Below, piece by piece: positions 47,202-53,825 of a DNA stretch of 60,535 nucleotides. The DNA is taken from assembly GCA_904378045.1 (NCBI GenBank), contig CAJFHC010000004.1, forward strand, positions 1 to 60,535, in the 5' to 3' direction. The DNA is from Candidatus Metalachnospira gallinarum. GTDB lineage: Bacteria > Bacillota > Clostridia > Lachnospirales > Anaerotignaceae. The stretch's first letter is position 1. Every line of letters starts with the position of its first letter. Position numbers and translations under genes: made by a program. Below the pieces are notes generated by a model, which worked only from the letters and a program-made list of their open reading frames with translations, was not told where the DNA came from and made no database searches.

Positions 47202-47708
47202 TTAATTATTCCCTTCTTTGACCTTCACATAAGTACAAAAGCTGTACTTTATGCCCTTCTCCTCCATTATAGCGCTTTGTTTTTCAAGTTTCCATCCCTC
47301 CAACGCGTCAAAATTCTCAATAAACGCGTCAGCGTTGTCAAAGCTCGTGTAAAATCTTGTTATGTAGGCTGTATCGCAGTAATCCAAAAGCTCGGCGTAC
47401 ACCCTCGCGCCGCCTATAACGTAGAGCGAGTCATTGTCATATTTTTTCACATACTCCAAAAGCTCGTCCACGGAATGGACTACGGCCGCCCCTTCGGCGC
47501 TGAAATTTTTGTCGGAGGTAAGTATGATATTTTCCCTGTCCTTAAGCGGCTTTCCTCCGGGAAACGTCTCAAGTGTCTTTCTTCCGAGTATGACCACGTT
47601 TCCCGTTGTCTTTTCCCTGAAAAATCTCATATCTCCCGGCACATGCGCCAGAAGTCCGCCGTCATATCCTATGGCCCAGTTGTTGTCGGCCGAAGCTATC
47701 ATTTTCAT
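47202..47708 (-). CDS. folA: Dihydrofolate reductase
   Basis: Reduces dihydrofolate with NADPH. The 168-residue product shows MKMIASADNNWAIGYDGGLL, the substrate-binding region PGDMRFFREKTTGNVVILGRKT and the NADPH motif LYVIGGARVY. A GTG three codons upstream lies in the ribosome-binding site, so the ATG at 47708 is chosen. Ten bases after wecB and probably co-transcribed. Confidence 0.93.
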   Translation of the reverse strand: MKMIASADNNWAIGYDGGLLAHVPGDMRFFREKTTGNVVILGRKTLETFPGGKPLKDRENIILTSDKNFSAEGAAVVHSVDELLEYVKKYDNDSLYVIGGARVYAELLDYCDTAYITRFYTSFDNADAFIENFDALEGWKLEKQSAIMEEKGIKYSFCTYVKVKEGNN

Positions 47709-47718
47709 AATCCGCACC

Positions 47719-48876
47719 TTATCCCTTTGTAATATAATCCGCCGGTCTTTCTTTTATCCTGCCAAAGGCATAGAGTATGGCTCTTACTATCCTTTCGGAA
47801 GCGTTTCCGTCGCCGAAGGGGTTTTTCGCAACCGCCATTTTCTCATATTCGTTCCTGTCGATAAGAAGCTGTCTCGCCATGGAATAAACCGTTTCAAGAT
47901 CCGTTCCTGCCAATTTGAGCGTTCCGGCTTCCACGCCCTCCGGCCTTTCGGTGACGTTTCTGAGAACAAGCACAGGCTTGCCCATGGACGGGACTTCCTC
48001 CTGAAGTCCGCCAGAGTCGGTCATTACCATATACGAACGGTTCATAAGATTATGCATATCTCTGAGATCAAGAGGGTCAAGCAGATGTATCCTGCCATGG
48101 CCTCCCAATATGTTGTGTACTGGGTTCGATACCGCAGGGTTTTTATGGACGGCGTAAACTATCTCCACATCCTCAAAATCGTCAGCTATCCTTCTTAACG
48201 CCTTGCATATATTCTCCAGCGGCTCTCCGAGGTTTTCCCTTCTGTGAGCCGTGACCGTTATAACCTTTTTGTTTTTGTAATCGATATTGTTGAGCTCGTC
48301 CACGGTAAACACATAGCTGTCGTCGATGGTCGTCTTAAGGGCGTCAATGGCTGTGTTTCCGGTTATGAATATTCCCTTTTCATCCACATTTTCCTTAAGC
48401 AGATTGTCTTTCGCCCTTTGAGTCGGCGAAAAGTGCAGATCAGCCATGGCTCCTGTGAGCTTTCTGTTCATTTCCTCCGGGAACGGCTGATATTTGTCAT
48501 ATGTGCGCAGTCCGGCCTCCACATGTCCTATTTTTGTCTGATTATAAAAGGCGGCCAGCGACGAAGCGAATGTCGTTGTCGTATCCCCATGCACAAGGAC
48601 GATGTCAGGCTTTACTTTTCTTATTACCTCTCCTATGCCGGTAAGCGCCCTTACGGTTATGTCCTCAAGGGTCTGTCCTGCCTTCATTATATTAAGATCA
48701 TAATCCGGCGCTATATCGAAATCTCTCAGCACCTGGTCAAGCATTTCCCTGTGCTGGGCCGTAACGCACACAATGCTTTCCGTCTGTTCCTCTTTTTCCA
48801 GCGCCTTTACGAGCGGCGCCATTTTTATCGCCTCGGGCCTTGTCCCGAAAACGCTCATTACTTTTATTTTTTCCAT
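47719..48876 (-). CDS. wecB: UDP-N-acetylglucosamine 2-epimerase, non-hydrolysing
   Basis: Interconverts UDP-GlcNAc and UDP-ManNAc for teichoic acid linkage units or surface polysaccharide (MnaA/WecB). The 385-residue GT-B-fold product has VFGTRPEAIKMAPLVKAL, HGDTTTTFASSLAAFY, HVEAGLRTYDKYQPFPEEMN and the UDP-binding TDSGGLQEE. Length is normal. No other polysaccharide genes are in the window. Confidence 0.95.
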   Translation of the reverse strand: MEKIKVMSVFGTRPEAIKMAPLVKALEKEEQTESIVCVTAQHREMLDQVLRDFDIAPDYDLNIMKAGQTLEDITVRALTGIGEVIRKVKPDIVLVHGDTTTTFASSLAAFYNQTKIGHVEAGLRTYDKYQPFPEEMNRKLTGAMADLHFSPTQRAKDNLLKENVDEKGIFITGNTAIDALKTTIDDSYVFTVDELNNIDYKNKKVITVTAHRRENLGEPLENICKALRRIADDFEDVEIVYAVHKNPAVSNPVHNILGGHGRIHLLDPLDLRDMHNLMNRSYMVMTDSGGLQEEVPSMGKPVLVLRNVTERPEGVEAGTLKLAGTDLETVYSMARQLLIDRNEYEKMAVAKNPFGDGNASERIVRAILYAFGRIKERPADYITKG

Positions 48877-48943
48877 AGGCTTGTCTCTCCGTTAAAATAT
48901 TTGCCGTTTACAGAAAATTTCAAAAATCAAATATATGATAACA

Positions 48944-48978
48944 TAAAAACAGGGGGAAGTGAATACATTTCCCCCTAC
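48944..48978 (-). terminator. Terminator of the Re-citrate synthase-IDH operon
   Basis: AGGGGGAA (48951-48958) pairs with TTCCCCCT (48969-48976) and is followed on the minus strand by GTTTTTATG. It lies about 85 bases after the IDH stop, before wecB. Confidence 0.85.
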
Positions 48979-49059
48979 GGCTGAAAAAAGTCGGCTTTGC
49001 CCTTTGAACTATAAAAAGGCCATGAAATCTCACAGCCTCTTGTTTATGTCTCCTGTTTA

Positions 49060-50226
49060 TCAGAGTTTTTCTATCGTTTCCATTATATAATTTGTTACTT
49101 CCTCGCCTGTGGCTCCCGTGTCACGTCCGGTCGTATATATCTTTCTTTCCGTCTGTGTGCAGATGTCAAGGGCTTTCTCGAACTTGTCGGCTTTGTCTTT
49201 AAATCCGATATGTCTGAGCAGAAGCACAGAAGCCCTCATCATGGAGCAGGGGTCAGCGTACTTGTCCCTTCCCTCAGCTACCATTCTCGGAGCCGAACCG
49301 TGGATAGCCTCAAACATGGCGTATCTCTTTCCGATATTCGAGCTTCCGGCCGTACCTACTCCGCCCTGGAACTCGGCGGCCTCGTCCGTGATTATATCGC
49401 CGTAAAGGTTAGGAAGAACGACTACCTGGAAGTCTCTTCTTCTCTTTTCGTCAACGAGCTTAGCTGTCATGATATCAATGTACCAGTCGTCTGCGGTGAT
49501 CTCGGGATATTCCTTTGCTACACGGTAGAATATGTCAAGGAACTTTCCGTCCGTAGCCTTGATTATGTTCGCCTTTGTTACAGCCGTTACCCTTGTTCTT
49601 CCGTTCTTCGCGGCAAAGTCAAAGGCGGCTCTTATTACCCTTTCAGTGCCCTGTGATGTAACAACCGTAAAGTCTACGGAAAGGTCTTCGTCAACAACAG
49701 CTCCCTTGCTTCCCACAGCGTAAGCGCCTTCTGTATTCTCTCTGTAGAATACCCAGTCTATACCCTGTTCAGGCACCTTAACGGGACGCACGTTGGCAAA
49801 AAGGTCAAGCTCCTTTCTCATAGCGACGTTAGCGCTTTCAATATTGGGCCAGGGATCTCCCTTTCTGGGTGTGGTCGTGGGTCCCTTGAGTATAACGTGG
49901 CATTTTTTGAGTTCATCCATAACGTCATCGGGAACGGCCTGCATGCACTCTACCCTGTGCTCTATCGTAAGGCCGGGAATGTCCCTTATTTCAACCTTTC
50001 CTGAAGCGATCTCGTCCTTAAGCAGGTACTCAAGCACCCTTTCCGCTTCCCTTGTTATAGCCGGTCCTATTCCGTCTCCGCCGGTAACGCCGATGATTAT
50101 TTTATCCAGCTTTGAATAGTCCACGAAATCGGCCTCATTTTTCATTTTTTCGACCCTCGCGAGCTGCTCCTCAAGAAGTATCCCGAATTTTTCCTTCGCA
50201 GCCTCGATCTTTTCTCTGTTTGTCAT
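49060..50226 (-). CDS. icd: Isocitrate dehydrogenase (NAD-type, IDH/IPMDH family)
   Basis: Oxidative decarboxylation of isocitrate to 2-oxoglutarate. The 388-residue product has an N-terminal helical extension (about 1-40), GGDGIGPAITREAERVL, the substrate motif FANVRPVKVP, YRENTEGAYAVGSKG and the metal/cofactor segment NLYGDIITDEAAEFQGGVGTA-type sequence with HGSAPRMV. Family members also include isopropylmalate dehydrogenase; coupling by overlap to a citrate-synthase-like gene favours isocitrate. Supplies carbon for glutamate. Confidence 0.82.
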   Translation of the reverse strand: MTNREKIEAAKEKFGILLEEQLARVEKMKNEADFVDYSKLDKIIIGVTGGDGIGPAITREAERVLEYLLKDEIASGKVEIRDIPGLTIEHRVECMQAVPDDVMDELKKCHVILKGPTTTPRKGDPWPNIESANVAMRKELDLFANVRPVKVPEQGIDWVFYRENTEGAYAVGSKGAVVDEDLSVDFTVVTSQGTERVIRAAFDFAAKNGRTRVTAVTKANIIKATDGKFLDIFYRVAKEYPEITADDWYIDIMTAKLVDEKRRRDFQVVVLPNLYGDIITDEAAEFQGGVGTAGSSNIGKRYAMFEAIHGSAPRMVAEGRDKYADPCSMMRASVLLLRHIGFKDKADKFEKALDICTQTERKIYTTGRDTGATGEEVTNYIMETIEKL

Positions 50227-51623
50227 AACGTCTTTTTCCTCCTTAAATATTTGTTCTGGCCCAGTTCAGCCGCTGTTTTTTCAACTATATCCTCAAGTTC
50301 TCCGTCGGTTATCATGGTGACGCGTCCCTCGTTATACTGCTCGTCAACCCAGTCCTTGACGATCTCCACAAGCCTGTCCTTTTTATCGACCATGTCGTCA
50401 CCTTTAAAATTATAAAACGAATTTATCCAATGAGCAATACCCGATGTGCCCGAAGTATTTGAAATCGCTATTTTCACCGGTCTGTCCAAAAACTTTTCCG
50501 TGTCGAAAATATTGTATATTTCCTCGTCCTTGAGCAGTCCGTCGGCATGTATACCCGCTCTTGTTACGTTGAAATTTTTTCCGACAAACGGTGTCATAGG
50601 AGGTATCTCATAGCCGATGACATCCTCATAATATCTCGCTATATCGGTTATGGCCTTTGTATCCGCTCCGTTAAGGCTTCCTGTCAGCTGAGCGTATTCG
50701 AATATCATGGCCTCAAGCGGCGTGTTTCCGGTTCTTTCTCCGATGCCTAAGAGCGAGCAGTTAACTCCGCTGGCTCCGTAAAGCCAAGCGTAGGAGGCAT
50801 TGTTTACGGCCCTGTAAAAATCGTTGTGTCCATGCCACTCGATGAGCTCATGCGGCACTCCGGCATGGTTGTGAAGTCCGTATATTATTCCGGGCACGCT
50901 TCTGGGAAGCACGGCTCCGGGATATGTCACTCCATATCCAAGGGTATCGCAGGCTCTTATCTTTATAGGCACTCCCGTGTCCTCCATAAGATCCATAAGG
51001 GCGGAGGCAAACGGTATTACAAAACCGTAAAAGTCCGCTCTTGTTATATCCTCGAAATGGCATCTCGGCCTTACTCCCGTCTCTATGCACTCCCTGACAA
51101 CGGCAAGATAATGGTCGATGGCCTGTCTCCTTGTCATATGCATTTTCTTGAAAATGTGGTAATCCGAGCAGCTTACGAGTATTCCCGTCTCCTTAAGCCC
51201 AATGTCTTTTACGAGCTGGAAATCTTTTTTTGACGCTCTTATCCAGCTTGTTATCTCCGGGAACTTATATCCCTTCTCAAGGCACTTATACACGGCCTCC
51301 CTGTCCTTTTTCGTATAAAGGAAAAACTCGCTCATCCTTATGACGCCGTTTGGGCCGGAAAGCCTGTGAAGCATATCAAAAAGGTCCGTCATTTCCTTTA
51401 CCGTGTACGGCTCCCTTGACTGCTGTCCGTCCCTGAACGTGGTGTCCGTTATCCATATCTCGTCTGGAACGTCAAGGGGTACAAGACGTCTGTTGAAGGC
51501 CACCTTCGGTATGTCCTCATAGCTGAAAAAGTCTCTGAAAAGGTTGGGATCGCTTACTTCCTCAAGAGGGAACTCCTGGGGTATACTCTCCAGAAGGTTT
51601 GTTTTTTTATTGAATTCAAGCAT
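50223..51623 (-). CDS. Re-citrate synthase-like (LeuA/homocitrate synthase family)
   Basis: A 466-residue DRE-TIM metallolyase with the acceptor-site motif WITDTTFRDGQQSREPY (about 60-76) and metal-binding histidines in LIEWHGHNDFYRAV. Related proteins in anaerobes such as Clostridium kluyveri are Re-stereospecific citrate synthases replacing GltA. The overlap (four bases) with an isocitrate dehydrogenase supports citrate over isopropylmalate or homocitrate. A GTG three codons earlier overlaps the ribosome-binding site; ATG at 51623 chosen. No aconitase in the window. Confidence 0.75.
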   Translation of the reverse strand: MLEFNKKTNLLESIPQEFPLEEVSDPNLFRDFFSYEDIPKVAFNRRLVPLDVPDEIWITDTTFRDGQQSREPYTVKEMTDLFDMLHRLSGPNGVIRMSEFFLYTKKDREAVYKCLEKGYKFPEITSWIRASKKDFQLVKDIGLKETGILVSCSDYHIFKKMHMTRRQAIDHYLAVVRECIETGVRPRCHFEDITRADFYGFVIPFASALMDLMEDTGVPIKIRACDTLGYGVTYPGAVLPRSVPGIIYGLHNHAGVPHELIEWHGHNDFYRAVNNASYAWLYGASGVNCSLLGIGERTGNTPLEAMIFEYAQLTGSLNGADTKAITDIARYYEDVIGYEIPPMTPFVGKNFNVTRAGIHADGLLKDEEIYNIFDTEKFLDRPVKIAISNTSGTSGIAHWINSFYNFKGDDMVDKKDRLVEIVKDWVDEQYNEGRVTMITDGELEDIVEKTAAELGQNKYLRRKKTL

Positions 51624-51705
51624 TTTATCCACTTCCGCATCGTTAAAATTTTATAGTCCATAAAATATTTTCATATTTTAAATCGATAAAGTAAAAATTA
51701 ATGTA

Positions 51706-51734
51706 ATTTTATAACACGAATATTTCAAAGTCAA
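51706..51734 (-). promoter_or_regulatory. Promoter of the Re-citrate synthase-IDH operon
   Basis: On the minus strand TTGACT (51729-51734) and TAAAAT (51706-51711) are 17 bases apart; the leader is AT-rich and about 75 bases long with no clear structure. Confidence 0.6.
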
Positions 51735-51870
51735 TTACAACACATAAAAACGAATAAATATTGTGCTTGAACACAAAAACTTTTGATTATTGGAGCTTTT
51801 AATTGTTTCAAAAAGGAATAAAAAAATATATTTATCATATTTATTTAATGATGACGACCGGGAGGAAAAA

Positions 51871-52095
51871 ATGTCAGCGCGAACCAACAAATCTCTGCCC
51901 CATCCCTACGACGAGCTTTTTAAAAACGGAGGTGCGCCTGTTGAAAATCATAATTCCGCCATTCGCTCCGGAGCTGGAATTCACCCCGCCCATACGGAAA
52001 AAACTTTCAATGCGTCCCCGTATTTGCCTGCTTTTACTGCTGCTTGTATTCTTCTGGAGCTGTACGCAAAGGAAGACCGTCCCACATTTTCATAA
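51871..52095 (+). CDS. Small hypothetical ORF A
   Basis: A 74-residue frame starting MSARTNKSLPHPYDELFKNG behind an excellent GGGAGG site, divergent from the citrate synthase gene. No recognised domain. It overlaps ORF B in another frame and is followed by a strong terminator. Lack of a clear promoter or homologue keeps confidence low; it may be a real small protein or a remnant. Confidence 0.3.
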   Translation: MSARTNKSLPHPYDELFKNGGAPVENHNSAIRSGAGIHPAHTEKTFNASPYLPAFTAACILLELYAKEDRPTFS

Positions 52096-52099
52096 ATGA
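51941..52099 (+). CDS. Small hypothetical ORF B with hydrophobic segment
   Basis: A 52-residue frame from a TTG with GGAGG ten bases upstream, overlapping ORF A. It has a basic stretch (IRKKLSMRPR) followed by a run of leucines (ICLLLLLLVFFW) and then Cys, resembling a membrane-anchor or lipoprotein-type signal. Nothing recognised. Only one of A and B may be real. Confidence 0.25.
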   Translation: MKIIIPPFAPELEFTPPIRKKLSMRPRICLLLLLLVFFWSCTQRKTVPHFHK

Positions 52100-52104
52100 T
52101 ATTG

Positions 52105-52160
52105 CAAAAACGGCGCGCCTCACCCTCGTAAGGGCAATTTCGGCTCGCCGTTTTAATTTT
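52105..52160. terminator. Bidirectional terminator
   Basis: AAAACGGCG (52107-52115) pairs with CGCCGTTTT (52146-52154) around a 30-base loop. TTTTAATTTT follows on the plus strand and GTTTTTGC on the minus strand, so it can end both small ORFs A/B and the hypothetical gene 52166-52630. Confidence 0.8.
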
Positions 52161-52165
52161 GATCT

Positions 52166-52630
52166 TTATAGTTCTCCCTTCGTTTTTTGCGCCGGCTCGG
52201 ATATAAAACGCCCGGCATCCATTATTCTCAGCGCGAGATCAATTTTTTCCGCCCTGTCCTGAGGAATCTGTTCCCTGATCGCTTCAAGCATTTTCTCTCT
52301 GCGCTTTACGGGATCATCATCGTCCGTCCCGCTTTCCTCTCCATAGTTGAACCCGTCGCTCATTTCAATTATTTTGACCGCCAGGGCAAGCCTTCCACGG
52401 CGCTTGGGGTCAATAAACGGTATGGCGGCCTCCACTATCCTGAGTTCTTCTCTTTCCGTCCGCGCGGCTTTTTCGTCCGGCTGTGCTTCTTCTATTTCAT
52501 TTTCCGGCTCGTTTACCGCTTCCGTATTTTTTGGCGTTCCCCTCCATCCGTACAGTCCCTGTCCTTCGGCCATCAGCCTTGAAAGTCTCTCTATGCTTCT
52601 CAGCATTTCCGCTCTGTCGTTATCTCCCAT
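52166..52630 (-). CDS. Hypothetical protein, possibly sporulation-associated
   Basis: A 154-residue charged protein. N-terminal helix (MGDNDRAEMLRSIERLSRLM), a Gln/Gly/Trp linker (about 22-32), an acidic middle and two similar segments: RRGRLALAVKIIEMSDGF (about 78-95) and RAEKIDLALRIMDAGRFI (about 126-143), which look like an internal repeat. No function recognised. It follows a glycine-rich two-membrane-segment protein; similar pairs are seen in spore-formers, but that is only an impression. Confidence 0.65.
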   Translation of the reverse strand: MGDNDRAEMLRSIERLSRLMAEGQGLYGWRGTPKNTEAVNEPENEIEEAQPDEKAARTEREELRIVEAAIPFIDPKRRGRLALAVKIIEMSDGFNYGEESGTDDDDPVKRREKMLEAIREQIPQDRAEKIDLALRIMDAGRFISEPAQKTKGEL

Positions 52631-52691
52631 ATCCTCACTCCGCCTGTTTTTATTTGTTCCGTACAATTTTAACCGTTTTCGCCATTGGCCG

Positions 52692-52738
52692 TAAAAACAG
52701 GAGGATTCTTAAGCATTTTTTACAGAGTCCTCCTGTGA
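52692..52738 (-). terminator. Terminator of the 59-residue membrane protein gene
   Basis: ACAGGAGGA (52697-52705) pairs with TCCTCCTGT (52728-52736) and is followed on the minus strand by TTTTTAC. Confidence 0.8.
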
Positions 52739-52743
52739 ATGTG

Positions 52744-52923
52744 TTACTGGGCCTCATATAGAGCCTGGCCAGACGAGCCTCCGCCGCATAAAAGATAAAT
52801 AAGTAAAATCAGCCATAGCTGATCTCCGAATGGTTCTTCTCCCGATGTTTCCCCGCCGCATCCGAGCATAAGCAGCAAAATAAGGATCCACCATGATCCG
52901 TTTCCTCCAAAGCCGTTACCCAT
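52744..52923 (-). CDS. Small glycine-rich membrane protein
   Basis: A 59-residue product starting MGNGFGGNGSWWILILLLML, with two hydrophobic segments (about 10-20 and 36-45), each followed by a CGG motif, and a polar acidic link. GGAG lies eight bases from the chosen ATG; another ATG two codons upstream is possible. It recalls the short YjcZ-like Gly-rich proteins of spore-formers. No function can be assigned. Confidence 0.6.
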   Translation of the reverse strand: MGNGFGGNGSWWILILLLMLGCGGETSGEEPFGDQLWLILLIYLLCGGGSSGQALYEAQ

Positions 52924-53040
52924 CAGCATCACTCCATGTCGTTTATATCTTAATTTTATGCCTGCCTCGGGCAAATAAAACCATTTTTTCGGCCAAACAG
53001 GCTTATTTTATGTTTCACTCGCCGTTTCGCTACCTGCCGA

Positions 53041-53070
53041 TTGAAATGAGCTATAACAATTTCATATAAC
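53041..53070 (+). promoter_or_regulatory. Upstream tandem promoter of the PAS gene
   Basis: TTGAAA (53041-53046) and TATAAC (53065-53070) are 18 bases apart; a TGAAAT/ATTTCA inverted repeat overlaps it. Confidence 0.5.
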
Positions 53071-53086
53071 CGCCGAAATATATTGA

Positions 53087-53115
53087 TTGACCGTAATCAT
53101 AAAATTCCATATAAT
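53087..53115 (+). promoter_or_regulatory. Main promoter of the PAS gene
   Basis: TTGACC (53087-53092) and TATAAT (53110-53115) are 17 bases apart. Start near 53122, giving a leader of about 208 bases. Confidence 0.8.
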
Positions 53116-53329
53116 TAAGTTGTACGCTAAAGCGAACCTCAAAAATATTTGACGCCAAAGCGTAAAAACAAACGGCTTTAAGCACAATTTTATCCCGTTT
53201 CTATGCTGAAGCCATACTGGTTTCATAAAATTTGATTCAATTTTTACTATTGTGTTATCAATTATCTTTCATCAATTTTTGCCGGAAAACCTGACGGTTT
53301 TTAAATTCATCGAAGGGGGAATATTTATA

Positions 53330-53674
53330 ATGCAGGAACTGGAAATAATGTCCGGAATATTAAACTCTTACCCTTATCCCATAGTATTCGTTGATAACGA
53401 CTACATAATAAGGTATATGAATAAAAACGCAAGGTATTATTACTGCGACGAAAGAGGCTACGGCGAGCTTATCGGAAAAAGCATTTTCGACTGCCACAGA
53501 CCTGAGTCAGCCGAACTCATAAAGGAATACTATAAGGAAATACAAAGACACGGCAAGGAAATATTCGTAAACGTAAGCATCCGCAATCAAAGGGTATATA
53601 TGCAGGGCGTTCGCAACGACAAGGGCGAATGGATCGGATTCTTTGAGCGTTTTGAGCTTAATGTTGAAAAATAA
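53330..53674 (+). CDS. Single-domain PAS protein
   Basis: A 114-residue protein that is one PAS sensor domain (YPYPIVFVDNDYIIRYMNKN at about 15-34; LIGKSIFDCH; EWIGFFERF at the end) without any output domain. Similar free-standing PAS proteins occur in Clostridia; some are related to the PAS domain of DUF438 proteins. Ligand and partner unknown. The frame extends to 53252, but the ATG at 53330 follows GAAGGGGGAA. Confidence 0.85.
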   Translation: MQELEIMSGILNSYPYPIVFVDNDYIIRYMNKNARYYYCDERGYGELIGKSIFDCHRPESAELIKEYYKEIQRHGKEIFVNVSIRNQRVYMQGVRNDKGEWIGFFERFELNVEK

Positions 53675-53729
53675 ATATTTTTGCCTCCGGTTTTACTGGC
53701 ATCATAAGGCATCCGGTTTTCGGATGTCT

Positions 53730-53781
53730 CAGAGTGCCGAAAAAGTCATAAAGGACTTTTTCGAGTTTAAATTAAGGCAAA
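53730..53781 (+). repeat. 52-bp hairpin repeat, copy 1
   Basis: Starts TCAGAGTGC, contains a perfect 10-bp stem (CGAAAAAGTC at 53739-53748 with GACTTTTTCG at 53755-53764, six-base loop) and ends in a fixed flank (GAGTTTAAATTAAGGCAA). Copy 2 at 60438 matches 46 of 52 positions; four of the six differences are in the loop. Another hairpin (CATCCG/CGGATG at 53711-53727) precedes it. Confidence 0.85.
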
Positions 53782-53825
53782 CAGGGCGCTTCCGGACATA
53801 TTTGAAACGCCCTGTATTTTTTAAT
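53781..53825 (+). terminator. Terminator after the PAS gene
   Basis: ACAGGGCG (53782-53789) pairs with CGCCCTGT (53809-53816), followed on the plus strand by ATTTTTT. On the minus strand only TTT follows, so it may work weakly for the SLH gene that ends at 53821. Confidence 0.75.

Larger units (their letters stand above)
52924..53329. promoter_or_regulatory. 406-base gap with tandem plus-strand promoters and long leader
   Basis: No gene seen. Two plus-strand promoters precede a leader of about 210 bases to the PAS gene. The leader contains a CGCT-AA-AGCG hairpin near 53130, GACGCCAAAGCG-type repeats near 53151-53162 and AAAACC-TGAC-GGTTTT near 53286-53302. I compared it by eye with c-di-GMP-I and other known riboswitch cores and found no convincing match. 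Confidence 0.5.

Noticed and set aside
53122..53329. c-di-GMP or other known riboswitch before the PAS gene
   Set aside because: Short GCAAAGC-like strings are present, but the conserved core and pairing could not be assembled by eye.
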